64,000 nt of DNA from Prolixibacteraceae bacterium (GCA_028683385.1 JAQUIJ010000013.1:1-64000); one strand, 5' to 3'; numbered from the stretch's first letter, positions 17,450 through 27,273 are shown. Program-made: numbers and translations. Notes: generated by a model from the sequence alone, not told the origin.

Positions 17450-18811
17450 ATGAAACGAGCTTCCGGGAAACGAATACTTTGGACAATATTGACATTCCTT
17501 ATCATTGGAATTGGTTACGGTGTATATTACATCAATTCTTTGCTGCCCATCATTACCGGGTATCCGGCAAAATATTTGTGCTCGGCAGTATTTGTTTCAG
17601 GGCGCGAACAGGCTGAAGTGGAAGCTATGGATCTGCACTTTTCATTCATAAAATACACAAAAAGCAAGGTCGATTTTCAGGATTCGAGTGTGACTACTTC
17701 GTTTTTATGGGGCAAGTCGAAAGCCATTTACCGGAAAGGTTTTGGAGCCACTCTGCTCCAGGGAGTTAGCGAAGGTGATTTACGGAAAATTAAATTTCCA
17801 ACTGCTCTCGCAACAGCTAATCAGGATACGATTGCGTGGCCAATGGGAAATTTGATGCCGAAAAAAGGATCCGCAACTGATACAATCAGATTGGAGCGAA
17901 TTGCAGAAAAACTGATTGATGATGAAGGATATAATGGGCATGCCTTTGCTTTTATGGTGGTACATAAAGGGATTCCTGTGGTCGAAGCCTATCAGCCGCA
18001 GTTTGATGCCCAAACCCGTTTCCTGAGCTGGTCGATGGCTAAAAGTTTTACCAATACATTGTCGGGAATCATGGTTAAAGACGGCAAATGGGACATCAAT
18101 CAGCCCGTTAATCTTCCTGAATGGCAAGCCGATGAACGAAAAAACATCACAATAAACAACCTTTTGCAGATGCAAAGTGGGTTACGTTGGAACGAAGATT
18201 ATGGGAACCGCTCTGATGTAACTCAAATGTTGTATTGCGAGAACGATTTTGCGAAGTTTACCTTCGATCAACCTTTTGCTTTTCCCGCCGGAAGCCACTG
18301 GTATTATTCATCAGGTTCGGTCAATGTTGTCAATTTCCTGATGCGCAAAACCATCGGAAATGATAATGAATATTACAATTTTGCTCAATCGCGTTTGTTT
18401 ACTAAAATTGGAATGCCCGATGCCGTTTTTGAAGTGGATGCCTCAGGAACACAGGTTGGTTCGTCATACATTTATGCCACTGCCCGCGACTATGCCCGGT
18501 TTGGGATGTTGTATCTTCAGGATGGAGTTTTCAACGGCGAACGGATTTTGCCCAAAGGTTGGGTAAAATACACTACCACGCCAGCATCCGACAGCGATGG
18601 AAAATATGGATCGCTTTTCTGGCTGAACCGATCGAAATATTACCCGGCTGCTCCTGAAGACATGTATTCGTGCAACGGTCACGATGGCCAGCAAATTTTT
18701 ATCATCCCCTCAAAAGAACTGGTTATTGTGCTGGTAGGCTATTCGCCAAAACCCGATCGGGTGATGAAGTTTAATGATTTGTTGAGCGATGTGCTGAGCA
18801 CTATTTACTAA
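17450..18811 (+). CDS. Membrane-anchored serine hydrolase, class C beta-lactamase fold
   Basis: Protein of 453 residues with an N-terminal membrane anchor (about residues 9-33) and an extracytoplasmic beta-lactamase-like domain. The catalytic triad motifs are SMAK (in SWSMAKSFTN, near residue 196), YSS (in WYYSSGSVN) and HDG (in CNGHDGQQIF). The SMAK/YSS pattern resembles esterases and the 6-aminohexanoate-dimer hydrolase group more than true AmpC lactamases. The substrate is unknown. A 15-bp perfect-stem terminator follows directly. No cell-wall genes adjoin it. Confidence 0.88.
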   Translation: MKRASGKRILWTILTFLIIGIGYGVYYINSLLPIITGYPAKYLCSAVFVSGREQAEVEAMDLHFSFIKYTKSKVDFQDSSVTTSFLWGKSKAIYRKGFGATLLQGVSEGDLRKIKFPTALATANQDTIAWPMGNLMPKKGSATDTIRLERIAEKLIDDEGYNGHAFAFMVVHKGIPVVEAYQPQFDAQTRFLSWSMAKSFTNTLSGIMVKDGKWDINQPVNLPEWQADERKNITINNLLQMQSGLRWNEDYGNRSDVTQMLYCENDFAKFTFDQPFAFPAGSHWYYSSGSVNVVNFLMRKTIGNDNEYYNFAQSRLFTKIGMPDAVFEVDASGTQVGSSYIYATARDYARFGMLYLQDGVFNGERILPKGWVKYTTTPASDSDGKYGSLFWLNRSKYYPAAPEDMYSCNGHDGQQIFIIPSKELVIVLVGYSPKPDRVMKFNDLLSDVLSTIY

Positions 18812-18822
18812 GTCAGCAAAAA

Positions 18823-18858
18823 AAGTCAGGGTTTCACTTCGATGTGAAACCCTGACTT
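18823..18858. terminator. Perfect 15-bp hairpin after the serine hydrolase gene
   Basis: AAGTCAGGGTTTCAC (18823-18837), loop TTCGAT, then GTGAAACCCTGACTT (18844-18858). An A-run precedes it, but the T-run on the plus side is short. Confidence 0.8.
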
Positions 18859-18873
18859 AAAATAATGATACTA

Positions 18874-18960
18874 GTCACCCCGAACTTGTTTCGAGGTCTG
18901 ACATTATATAGATCCTGAAACCCTGTCTGCCAAGTGAGCGAGTTGGAAGTTCAGGATGAC
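18874..18960. repeat. Dispersed inverted repeat, family 1 (copy with loop insertion)
   Basis: Starts GTCACCCCGAACTTG and ends AAGTTCAGGATGAC. The second hairpin, normally CTGAAACAAGTTCAG, is split between CTGAAA and AAGTTCAG by about 26 extra bases (CCCTGTCTGCC...GAGTTGG). Confidence 0.65.
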
Positions 18961-18999
18961 TGAATCAACGAGTTTGGTACTATCTTTATTAGCAAGCGG

Positions 19000-20229
19000 C
19001 TATTTCAGATTTTTAACCCGTTCCATGGCCTCCAACACATTGTCGCGATCGGCAAATGCTGAAAAGCGGAAATAGCCTTCGCCTGATGGTCCGAAGCCTG
19101 AGCCGGGAGTTCCAACCACATTGGCAACGTTCAGTAATTTGTCGAAGAAATCCCATGATTTCATGTTGTCCGGAGTTTTTACCCAAACGTAAGGAGCATT
19201 TACTCCGCCAAAAACGGTGAAGCCGGTTTCTTTCAGGCTCTCGCGCATGATTCGGGCGTTTTCGAGGTAATAGTTAATGACTTCTTTCACTTGTTTTTTA
19301 CCTTCTTCGGTATAAATAGCAGCAGCAGCTTTCTGCACCGGATACGAAACTCCGTTGAATTTGGTGGTATGGCGGCGATTCCACAAAGGTTTTACCGGAT
19401 GAGCTTTCCCCTCGCTGTCGTACGCTTTCAATTCCGATGGAATTACGGTGAATGCGCAACGCGTTCCGGTAAATCCGGCAGTTTTCGAGAAACTACGGAA
19501 TTCGAGAGCAACTTCTTTGGCGCCTTCAATTTCGAAGATCGAATGTGGGATAGATTCGTCGGTAATGAATGCTTCGTAAGCCGCATCGTACAGAATGACG
19601 CATTTGTTGGCACGTGCATAATTCACCCATTTAGTCAGTTCTTCTTTCGAAGCCACTGTTCCGGTAGGGTTATTTGGGAAGCACAGGAAAATCAAGTCGG
19701 GACGTTCGGTGGGCAGTTCAGGAATAAAACCGTTTGCCTCGTTACAAGGCATGTAAATAATTCCTTCAAAATATCCGTTCGGTTGAATTTCGCCGGTCTT
19801 GCCCGACATCACAGTAGTGTCGGCATAAACAGGATAAACCGGGTCGCAAATGGCAATTTTGTTACCGGCACCAAATACTTCCTGAATATTTCCAGTGTCG
19901 CATTTCGATCCGTCAGAAACGAAAATATCGTCAGCCGAAATATCGACACCGCGATTTTTATAATCGTTCAGGGCAATTGCTTCGCGCAAAAAATCATAGC
20001 CTTGTTCCGGGCCGTAACCTTTAAAAGTTGCAGCATTCGCCATGTCGTCAACACCCTCGTGAAAAGCCTTTACAACCTCCGGAACCAATGGTTGAGTAAC
20101 ATCGCCAATACCCATGCGGATCACCTTTTTATCCGGGTTGGCTTCAGCAAATTCGCGCACTCTTCGTCCAATTTCAGGGAACAAATACCCCGCCTGAAGC
20201 TTCAGGTAATTTTCATTAATTAATGCCAT
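19000..20229 (-). CDS. dapL: DapL, LL-diaminopimelate aminotransferase
   Basis: PLP enzyme converting tetrahydrodipicolinate directly to LL-diaminopimelate with glutamate as amino donor, bypassing the succinylase branch. It has 409 residues, as expected. Signatures include [11 protein letters not shown] near residue 40, [11 protein letters not shown] near 106, FPNNPTGTV near 186 and the PLP-lysine stretch [13 protein letters not shown] near 249. It stands alone as a single gene. The product needs epimerisation to meso-DAP for the DNPR-type MurE in this window, yet the DapF-like protein here lacks both catalytic cysteines. Confidence 0.97.
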   Translation of the reverse strand: MALINENYLKLQAGYLFPEIGRRVREFAEANPDKKVIRMGIGDVTQPLVPEVVKAFHEGVDDMANAATFKGYGPEQGYDFLREAIALNDYKNRGVDISADDIFVSDGSKCDTGNIQEVFGAGNKIAICDPVYPVYADTTVMSGKTGEIQPNGYFEGIIYMPCNEANGFIPELPTERPDLIFLCFPNNPTGTVASKEELTKWVNYARANKCVILYDAAYEAFITDESIPHSIFEIEGAKEVALEFRSFSKTAGFTGTRCAFTVIPSELKAYDSEGKAHPVKPLWNRRHTTKFNGVSYPVQKAAAAIYTEEGKKQVKEVINYYLENARIMRESLKETGFTVFGGVNAPYVWVKTPDNMKSWDFFDKLLNVANVVGTPGSGFGPSGEGYFRFSAFADRDNVLEAMERVKNLK

Positions 20230-20284
20230 TGTATATCGTTTTTAAAATGATTTAGCTGTTCTGAATTTCCTTTTCAGGAAGGCT

Positions 20285-20292
20285 CAAAGTTA
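20285..20292 (-). promoter_or_regulatory. -7 box TAACTTTG for dapL
   Basis: Exact TAnnTTTG match on the minus strand, 56 bp before the dapL ATG at 20229, leaving a leader of roughly 50 nt. Confidence 0.45.
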
Positions 20293-20457
20293 TAAAAAAA
20301 CAAAACCAGACTCTAGTTTCATTTTGCAGGCTTATTGAAAATACATGAAATGATCTGCATTGTTAATCTTTTGCAAATACTTGTTTATTAATTCGACTTA
20401 ATGATTAAACAAAATTGAGAAAGTTGGGTTAGATAGGTAGAACAAAAATTATAAATC

Positions 20458-20946
20458 ATGATCAGTTTCAAATCTCATTCGGGTATTTATTCACTGGAAG
20501 TCACTCAATTTCTGAAAATCTCATTAACCGAAGCCTGGGACTTTTTCTCATCGCCAGGTAATTTGTCGAAAATTACTCCCGAACACATGGGCTTTGAGAT
20601 TACTTCAGGAGCTCCGGCAAAAATGTACACCGGACAAATCATCACCTACAAAGTTTCACCATTCCCAAGAGTTAAAACGAACTGGGTAACAGAAATCAAA
20701 CATGTTTCTGAAGGTTCATTCTTTGTTGATGAGCAGCGTTTCGGTCCATACCGGATGTGGCATCACGAACATCATTTTGAAGCGAAGGACGATGGAGTTT
20801 TGATGACCGATCATGTTTCGTACAAATTACCTCTTGGCTTCTTGGGCCGGATGGCACATTCGCTATTCGTGAAAAACCAACTAACCCAAATATTTAAGCA
20901 TCGGGAAAGATGTTTGGAAAGGATGTTTGGGAAGAATTCGGTTTAA
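20458..20946 (+). CDS. SRPBCC-family ligand-binding protein
   Basis: Cytoplasmic protein of 162 residues with the SRPBCC helix-grip fold. Typical features are FLKISLTEAWDFFSSPGNLSKITPEHMGF near the N-terminus, QRFGPYRMWHHEHHF in the middle and a C-terminal helix ending HRERCLERMFG. This subgroup often occurs beside cell-surface sugar or nucleoside-diphosphate-sugar epimerase genes, but no such gene is here. The stop overlaps the convergent membrane-protein gene by 4 bp. Ligand unknown. Confidence 0.8.
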   Translation: MISFKSHSGIYSLEVTQFLKISLTEAWDFFSSPGNLSKITPEHMGFEITSGAPAKMYTGQIITYKVSPFPRVKTNWVTEIKHVSEGSFFVDEQRFGPYRMWHHEHHFEAKDDGVLMTDHVSYKLPLGFLGRMAHSLFVKNQLTQIFKHRERCLERMFGKNSV

Positions 20947-22400
20947 TTTTGTTCTGAAGACTGATAATAAATCTTTTCTTCTTTGGTGATGCCCCAGAAT
21001 TTTAACATGACAGTATTATTTTTTGAGAATTTCGGATCTTTAATAGGTTCCCAAGACATTACATTACATGAGGCGGGCAGCTTTGTAACTTCGGCATGCG
21101 AATTGGCCAGAATTTCCAGACACTTTCGTTCACTGTGATATTCCTCAGTTTCTATCCGGTCAGAATTCATGTAAATAGCACAGAATATAAAAAAAACTGA
21201 TAGGTACACATTTAGGCTTCGGCTTGTCATATGTCGGAGCAAAAAGAATGTGGATATTCCATAGAAATATAATAACGCGATGGTGATCGGAATAAAAGTG
21301 TCGTACCTCAGAATATTTGGACGATATGGACGATAGCCGCCTAAAGGCAGTAATAATAAATAAACCACAGCGAAAATTCCGATCCATTTCAGGGAACCAA
21401 CAATTTTCATCCCTTCAGGAGAACTGAAATATCTTTTAATCAAATAGACATTGACACCTATAATAATCAAGAGTAAAGGCACTCCAAGCGATTGACTGAT
21501 CTGATAGTAAATTCCTAGTGGAAGCTTTATATACCGGTCTAAAATGGGTATGGTCTCGCTGGTGTAATTTGAATCGAACAGTCCGAGAAACAAGGAGTAC
21601 AAACTAATCAGGCAAATTGGAATCAGAATTATGAAAACTTGAGAAGGGATTTTCTGAAGTGCGTAAATCATATTCTTAACAGAAAAGGGCTTATTTGTGT
21701 GACCATTATTTAGCAAATAATGAAACCCAACCATGCCCGATAGAATGAGTGCAATTCCCGGAATAAGAGGTCCGCTCAGAGGTAAAATTATTGCAGCAAT
21801 AAACAAAAAGATTGATTTGAAAGGTCCGAGATTTTTAACCTCATGATTAAATACGATCCGGTACAATGGCATTAAGTAAATCAACAGCAGAACTACCGGA
21901 AGCGCATAGAAAAAAGTATAGGTAGTTGCTCTGTCGTTGATACCCATGTGGCTCCAATATCCGTTGGCTTGAATAAATGGAACAATAAGAGCTGCAACAA
22001 TCACGAATTTTTCATCCAGTATGTTTTTTGTTCCTGAGAGTAATGCCGACAGAATAAAAATGAAAAGGATGTGGATTAAAATCTTGATCAGCGCACAAGA
22101 AAGATAAACTGATGTAATTGGATCGGTCAAGTTTTGTAGCCAGATAGGAACTTTCTGCATATATTCTTTGAAGAAAAAATGAGCAAAAAATCTGTTTGGA
22201 TTAACATGTTTTTCACCGGAAATAAGCAGATGAAATCCAAACGGATCATCAAGAACTTGTTGAACATCGCTGGATGGAACAACTCCGGCAGTAAGGTCAC
22301 CATCAAGCGGAATGTAGTAATACTCAAAGAATGAATATGTCCAATCCCCCAACAGGAAGATCACCAGAATAACGATCAATAGTTTTGCTTTATTCATCAA
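20943..22400 (-). CDS. Uncharacterised multipass membrane protein
   Basis: Protein of 485 residues with about ten predicted membrane helices. The first spans residues 6-26, then comes an extracytoplasmic stretch of about 70 residues (FEYYYIPLDGDLTAGVVPSSD...), then clustered helices to about residue 430 and a soluble C-terminal tail. The topology, with a large first loop, resembles the GT-C class of membrane glycosyltransferases, but I see no clear catalytic Asp motif and the family is not recognised. Neighbours give no functional clue. Function left open. Confidence 0.75.
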   Translation of the reverse strand: MMNKAKLLIVILVIFLLGDWTYSFFEYYYIPLDGDLTAGVVPSSDVQQVLDDPFGFHLLISGEKHVNPNRFFAHFFFKEYMQKVPIWLQNLTDPITSVYLSCALIKILIHILFIFILSALLSGTKNILDEKFVIVAALIVPFIQANGYWSHMGINDRATTYTFFYALPVVLLLIYLMPLYRIVFNHEVKNLGPFKSIFLFIAAIILPLSGPLIPGIALILSGMVGFHYLLNNGHTNKPFSVKNMIYALQKIPSQVFIILIPICLISLYSLFLGLFDSNYTSETIPILDRYIKLPLGIYYQISQSLGVPLLLIIIGVNVYLIKRYFSSPEGMKIVGSLKWIGIFAVVYLLLLPLGGYRPYRPNILRYDTFIPITIALLYFYGISTFFLLRHMTSRSLNVYLSVFFIFCAIYMNSDRIETEEYHSERKCLEILANSHAEVTKLPASCNVMSWEPIKDPKFSKNNTVMLKFWGITKEEKIYYQSSEQN

Positions 22401-22567
22401 AGTTGAAAAGGGCTGGCAAAATACAAAACTGTTGCGAGAAACAGAGTCAATCGAAAAAAAGATAGCACAGTCAGTTGTGACTGAATTTTAAACAGCTTAA
22501 AACAGCAGTGTTGATAAAATATCAAACCATTCACGGAAAGCTAAAATCATATTCGTAAGGATTATTT

Positions 22568-22614
22568 TAAACCCAGATTATTCAATAGAATTTTCTAAGG
22601 TTAATCTGGGTTTA
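22568..22614. terminator. 13-bp hairpin downstream of the patatin gene
   Basis: TAAACCCAGATTA (22568-22580) pairs with TAATCTGGGTTTA (22602-22614) around a 21-nt loop. No long T-run follows, so intrinsic termination is only probable. Confidence 0.55.
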
Positions 22615-22634
22615 TGTAATCTGGTTAGGTGAAA

Positions 22635-24467
22635 TCAACAATCCTGTTTCAGTAAACCGCGTTTGTCCATATCGGTAATCACCGAATCAATGAATTTTTC
22701 TGCAGCTATGTTTTTTCCTGCCTTTTTACCAATAGTGATGACTTTGTCAACTGTGAATCCGACAACCGGGCCCGTGATGTTTCGTGCAAACCATGATTTT
22801 TTCCTGATTCGCTGTATGATCGGATTTTTTGATTTGCTGGCACTTCCTGGCACATTGCCTTTTGTAATGTTATTGATAACCGTTTCAAACCGAGCCTGCA
22901 ATTTATCTTCCAAACCAACCAGGTATTTTAAGCTAATGGAAGGATACTTAAATTCGTCTTCTAAAGCTGGTTTTACAATTTGAGTTTGGTCCTCAGAAAT
23001 TCGAATGTCAGGGATTATTGGCAGAAGATCAGTCTTTTCAGGCATGAAAAACTGAAGTGCATCTTTGTCCAGATCACCGTATCCATGCTGTATGATCGGA
23101 TTTTTAGCTGATTCGGGAACACTAAAATAGCACTGGATGAAACGCTGACAATTCCGTCGCCCGAGCATAAAATCGTGAACCCGGAAATCGCGGTTGAAAA
23201 AGCCGCCAAAACCGCCCAACGCCCCACACGCAATACTTTCTTTCTGTGTTACACCACCACTTGTCCGTATGGGTGCGATCATAAACCGGGAATAATCGAA
23301 GTCGTCATACGCTTTTTCAAGTAAGTCAGATTTTACCATTAATTGTTGGCGCATGGCTCCCAAAAGCTGAGTTGTGGCAAATTTTATGGCCTGAAGGTCG
23401 AAGTAATCGGTTGGAGCTTCGTCATAATTTGGAAAAGGGTCGATCATTAAAATCGTGGTGTCAAAATCTGAAGCAGATGTTGCTGGTTCATAGGCTTTCG
23501 CCGCGGGAGAATCTTTTTCTTTTTCTATTTCAGCTTTTCTCCGATTCATTAAAAGCGTTTCGGTTAAATCGTACGGCTCATTGTTTATTACTCCACCGTC
23601 GACACAAACCGTATTGTAATCTTTTGTGGGATCAACCAGAGTGTTTTTGCTGTGTGTAATTTTAAGCAATGGATTATCATTGATGTATTTGGCTTTGCGG
23701 ACAAGCACCCGGGGCGATAATCCCACCGGGAAAGCACCGGTAGAAATGGCTGCATCGATGAGCAATTGTCTGTTTAGTCCTTCCGGAGTTGAAAAATGAA
23801 TTGGGATTTTCCCATCGTTATTGTATGTTCCGAGAGGGTTAAGTTGAAAATGAACCAGGTCTTTATGCATGGTCATCCGATCCTGGCGTGGACCAAGTGC
23901 CGTGATAAACTGCAACTCATAATTAAACCCCCGAAGATTGGTGATGGTGGTAAACAATTCCAGATTATCAGCCATGTAACTTCTTTTTGTCTTAGGATCT
24001 TTTACAATACTGTCCAACGTACGCCGGGCAATTCTTTCGATAAACAGGGAATTGAAGATTGAACGGACTTCCTTTTCCGGATTAATAGACTCAGAACCAA
24101 CGATGTCATCATTGCTGAGCATTTGATTCATCATGTCGTTCTTTTCATCCTCCGTTAAATTAACCCACGAATCGAATAGCGGATTTTCTTTATTCACTCC
24201 GGATGAATAGTTCTGCTGATTTACATGCGGAAAGTCTTTTTGAACCGCGGCGGCAGTTATTACAGCCGTCATTCCACCTGCAGATGCGCCGCTAAGAACT
24301 TCAATAAGCACATCATGTTTGGGAACACCTGGCAAGTTCATATCTTTTGCTTTTTGCCAGTTTTCGAGTGCTTCGAGCAAATAATCCATTACTCCGGCGG
24401 TATAGGCCCCGGCAGATACTGCACCTGCCATGGAAAGGCCAATTCTGAAAGTTTTTTGAGCAGTCAT
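22635..24467 (-). CDS. Patatin-like phospholipase
   Basis: Serine lipid hydrolase of 610 residues. The N-terminus carries the glycine-rich oxyanion region GLSMAGAVSAGAYTAGV (residues 10-26) in place of the usual GGGxxG. The nucleophile elbow is LSGASAGGM near 58-66 and the catalytic Asp is in CVDGGVINNEPYDL near 312-325, so the Ser-Asp dyad is intact. The last 150 residues are a C-terminal extension of unknown role. No signal peptide, so it acts in the cytoplasm or at the inner membrane. Substrate unknown. Confidence 0.88.
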   Translation of the reverse strand: MTAQKTFRIGLSMAGAVSAGAYTAGVMDYLLEALENWQKAKDMNLPGVPKHDVLIEVLSGASAGGMTAVITAAAVQKDFPHVNQQNYSSGVNKENPLFDSWVNLTEDEKNDMMNQMLSNDDIVGSESINPEKEVRSIFNSLFIERIARRTLDSIVKDPKTKRSYMADNLELFTTITNLRGFNYELQFITALGPRQDRMTMHKDLVHFQLNPLGTYNNDGKIPIHFSTPEGLNRQLLIDAAISTGAFPVGLSPRVLVRKAKYINDNPLLKITHSKNTLVDPTKDYNTVCVDGGVINNEPYDLTETLLMNRRKAEIEKEKDSPAAKAYEPATSASDFDTTILMIDPFPNYDEAPTDYFDLQAIKFATTQLLGAMRQQLMVKSDLLEKAYDDFDYSRFMIAPIRTSGGVTQKESIACGALGGFGGFFNRDFRVHDFMLGRRNCQRFIQCYFSVPESAKNPIIQHGYGDLDKDALQFFMPEKTDLLPIIPDIRISEDQTQIVKPALEDEFKYPSISLKYLVGLEDKLQARFETVINNITKGNVPGSASKSKNPIIQRIRKKSWFARNITGPVVGFTVDKVITIGKKAGKNIAAEKFIDSVITDMDKRGLLKQDC

Positions 24468-24805
24468 AATTATAGAATTTGTATAAAGAATTCAGCATCT
24501 AAAGGGAAGACATGGTCTAAAATAAATCCGGACGAATAATTATTCTGCCAGTTGACATCAATTATTCCCGTTGACTATGGAGAGTTCATTTCTGGTTTAT
24601 CTAAAGATAAAGAAAAAGTTTGAAAAAATAACAACTAATTTTTAAGCGGACGCAAAGAACATAAACCATTTAAAATCTATAACTTACACATGGGATTGAT
24701 ATTCCGAAGAATTGATTTTTCCTTCTGAAAAACATTGAAGTACATACGTGATTTTGAATGATCAATAAGTAAGAAATGGTTTGTGGTGCAAATTTAGGTG
24801 TAAAT
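24468..24805. other. AT-rich intergenic region between the patatin gene and the tRNA terminator
   Basis: About 340 bases of AT-rich DNA without a plausible open frame, tandem repeat or strong hairpin. It must contain the promoter of the minus-strand patatin gene, but no exact TAnnTTTG was picked out. Nothing else recognised. Confidence 0.5.
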
Positions 24806-24840
24806 AAAAAGGACTCACAAAATTGAATTTGCAAGTCCTT
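24806..24840 (-). terminator. Terminator of tRNA-Gly
   Basis: On the minus strand AAGGACT...AGTCCTTTTTATTT forms a 7-bp stem extended by CAAA/TTTG inside the loop, followed by a T-run. It lies 10 bp after the tRNA 3' end. Confidence 0.8.
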
Positions 24841-24850
24841 GAATATTAAG

Positions 24851-24922
24851 AGCGAGAAACGGGGGTCGAACCCGCGACCCTCAGCTTGGGAAGCTGATGC
24901 TCTACCACTGAGCTACTCTCGC
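24851..24922 (-). tRNA. tRNA-Gly (anticodon CCC)
   Basis: The minus strand folds as a cloverleaf. Acceptor GCGAGAG pairs with TTCTCGC (one G-T pair). The D arm contains TAGCTCAGTGGTAGAGC, the anticodon stem is TCAGC/GCTGA with loop TTCCCAA, and the T arm contains GGTTCGACC. The anticodon CCC reads GGG. The discriminator base is T and CCA is not encoded. Confidence 0.96.
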
Positions 24923-24934
24923 ATTTTGAACGCC

Positions 24935-24942
24935 CAAAAATA
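24935..24942 (-). promoter_or_regulatory. -7 box TATTTTTG for tRNA-Gly
   Basis: Exact TAnnTTTG match on the minus strand ending 12 bp before the mature tRNA 5' end, a suitable distance for initiation a few bases upstream of the tRNA. Confidence 0.55.
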
Positions 24943-24992
24943 ATAAAACTAAGCATTGTGTTGTGGTTTGTTGATGATAATTTAAGCAGATT

Positions 24993-26324
24993 TCAAAAAT
25001 TTACTTTTTCAAGAATCTGAGCAATTAGCTCATTCCGCTGTTTCAATAAACTCCTGATGGTATTTCTCTGCGATTTACTTCCTGCCAGATACTTGATCTT
25101 CAGAAAAATTACTCCATAAAAAGCAAAAAGCTGGTAAGCAATTTTGCCAACAAATGGCATTGCAATGAGCGTAATAAGCGCAACTTGAATGGAGTTGATC
25201 CAAACCGCTACAATCAGGTAAAACAAAGGAAATGCGATTAAGCCGATCACAAAATTGAAAGTGCTCAGAAAGGTAATGTCTTTCACTTTCAGGCGAAGAA
25301 TTGTTCGGGGAATAATAAAAGGAACCGCGTTAAAAATAAAACCAAAAATAAAGATTGGCAGAGTTAAAATAGCCGCGGTAAAACTAAAAAAAACCTTGCG
25401 CCAATTGGCATTTCCTGCATTTTCGATGTGCTTATCTGAAATGCTATTCTTTATTAAACCGGAAAAATACTGTTCTGTTTCCGTTATGAGATTGTTGAAA
25501 TCTTCAGGTTGAAGTTCTTCGAGTTGCTCCAATTTGCTGATTAATTCCTTTTCGGCATAAAACAATTGCAAACTTGAATTTTTGCAGAAGAAGCGTCTTT
25601 GAGAATATTCTTTTCCAACCAATTGCCGGATATTTTCAATTTCCGAATAGCTTGTTTTGCTGTCGATTTGAAGGATTAACGAAACCAGTTTGCGATGAAT
25701 CTCATCGCGAAGATCGAGCATTGCTTTTTGGGAGTTCACTTCGTAATCAATCCAATAGTCTTTAACCTGAATTGGTTGTCCATACTGAACAATCAGCGAG
25801 CGGTTGAATTTCCAGTAGTGGCTGTAAGTTATTCCAACCGGAACTATTTGCAGATCGAGCTTGAAATCGTTTCTCGCTTCGGCTTCCAGCGCAATGCGTG
25901 GAATGGCTTTTTTGTGCGGCAACATTTGTCGTTTTCCTGAATGTGCGGCTTCTGGGAAAAGAGCTACAGATTGTTTATTTTCGAGTAGCTGAATAACCTG
26001 CTCAAATATTTCTTCGTTATTCGACAGATTATCCTTCCCATCGCGGATGCGGTAAACAGGCAATAATTTCAAGTATTTCAGAATGGCGCTGACCTTTTTT
26101 GATTTGAAGATATCAGCTCTTGCCAGCCAAACCGACTGGTGCGAATTGGTACATACCAGTGCCAGTGGATCCATTAGCGCATTTTGATGATTTGGCGCAA
26201 AAATGACAGGCTTTCCTTTAGGAATTAAATGGCGACCGGTAACCACGATTCTTTTGTGTGTCAGCCAAAAGCCAAATCGCACATAGATTCTGATTATTTC
26301 GTATCCGATTGACCAATTCTTCAT
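24993..26324 (-). CDS. PlsC-like 1-acylglycerol-3-phosphate acyltransferase family protein with C-terminal membrane region
   Basis: Protein of 443 residues. The N-terminal half is an LPLAT acyltransferase domain with APNHQNALMDPL near residues 43-54 (catalytic His and Asp, HX5D) and FPEAAHSGKRQM near 124-135. The second half adds three or four membrane helices (about residues 312-395) and a basic tail. This architecture is common in Bacteroidota and distinct from the classic 240-residue PlsC. It lies one base after the upstream BASS transporter gene, so the two are cotranscribed. Acyl acceptor unknown. Confidence 0.82.
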   Translation of the reverse strand: MKNWSIGYEIIRIYVRFGFWLTHKRIVVTGRHLIPKGKPVIFAPNHQNALMDPLALVCTNSHQSVWLARADIFKSKKVSAILKYLKLLPVYRIRDGKDNLSNNEEIFEQVIQLLENKQSVALFPEAAHSGKRQMLPHKKAIPRIALEAEARNDFKLDLQIVPVGITYSHYWKFNRSLIVQYGQPIQVKDYWIDYEVNSQKAMLDLRDEIHRKLVSLILQIDSKTSYSEIENIRQLVGKEYSQRRFFCKNSSLQLFYAEKELISKLEQLEELQPEDFNNLITETEQYFSGLIKNSISDKHIENAGNANWRKVFFSFTAAILTLPIFIFGFIFNAVPFIIPRTILRLKVKDITFLSTFNFVIGLIAFPLFYLIVAVWINSIQVALITLIAMPFVGKIAYQLFAFYGVIFLKIKYLAGSKSQRNTIRSLLKQRNELIAQILEKVNF

Positions 26325-26325
26325 A

Positions 26326-27273
26326 TTAAGCTAAAATGGGTTTTCTCGACCAGAAGAATGCGATGGTTAATCCACTAATGATGTGCCAGATTCCCCACCA
26401 TGCTGCAATAATGGCCATTCCGCCCAGTTCCATTTCAGGAGGGAAAATTTTAGGATTAAACATGAGCGCAAGAGCTAACCCTGAATTCTGAATGCCAGTT
26501 TCGATCGCAACCGTGCGCTGATCGTTGTTGGGAAGCTTCATTAATTTGCTGAAAAAGTAACCCGTTGATAATGCAAGCCCGTTGTGCAACAATACAATGA
26601 AAAACACCAAATGAACGTAGCTTAAAAACTGTGTAAAATTGGCCGAAAGCATTGCAATTACCATCAGGACAAAAAACAGAAGAGAACCTTTATTGATTGG
26701 TTTTATGATTTTTGAAGTCAGCTTCGGAAATTTATTTGCTACAAACAGCCCAATAATCACAGGAATTCCCAGAAGAATAAATACGGTCTGAAACATTTGG
26801 GATTTGTCAATTTCCAGGGGTCTAAGTAACGCTGCCGCTTCATGGGTATTGTAAAAGTTGATGTAAAAATTTCCCCAAAGCGCAAAGTTGAAAGGAGTGA
26901 AAAAGATAGCAGCCGAGGTTGATGCAGCAGTTAGACTTACTGAGAGTGCAACATTACCTCTGGCCATCGAACTGATGAAATTCGAGATATTTCCACCGGG
27001 GCAGGCAGCAACCAAGATCATTCCCAATGCGATGGTTGGTGTTGGATTCAGTAAAAGTACCAGCAAAAAAGTAAATGCAGGCAACAAAAAAGCCTGGCTG
27101 ATAAAACCAACTATCGCTGATTTGGGCTTCCGGATAATTTCCTCGAAATTTTCGACTTTTATGCCCAGAGCCACACCAAACATGATAAATGCAAGGGCTA
27201 TATTCAGGAAGACCAATCCGGAGGGAGAAAAATTAAGGCGTACATGGTCAAGAACCTCAAGTGAATTGGTCAT
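26326..27273 (-). CDS. Bile acid:sodium symporter (BASS) family transporter
   Basis: Integral membrane protein of 315 residues with about ten helices. The family's crossover region is visible as ILVAACPGGNISNFISSMARGNVALSVSL near residues 90-118 and VAIETGIQNSGLALALMFNP near 250-269. Bacterial BASS members carry organic anions such as keto acids with sodium; the substrate here is not predictable. First gene of a two-gene unit with the PlsC-like gene (1-bp gap). Confidence 0.88.
   Translation of the reverse strand: MTNSLEVLDHVRLNFSPSGLVFLNIALAFIMFGVALGIKVENFEEIIRKPKSAIVGFISQAFLLPAFTFLLVLLLNPTPTIALGMILVAACPGGNISNFISSMARGNVALSVSLTAASTSAAIFFTPFNFALWGNFYINFYNTHEAAALLRPLEIDKSQMFQTVFILLGIPVIIGLFVANKFPKLTSKIIKPINKGSLLFFVLMVIAMLSANFTQFLSYVHLVFFIVLLHNGLALSTGYFFSKLMKLPNNDQRTVAIETGIQNSGLALALMFNPKIFPPEMELGGMAIIAAWWGIWHIISGLTIAFFWSRKPILA

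Noticed and set aside
17450-18811. Beta-lactamase resistance gene
   Set aside because: SMAK/YSS motifs and a membrane anchor fit an esterase-like serine hydrolase; there is no lactamase-type YxN and no ampR.
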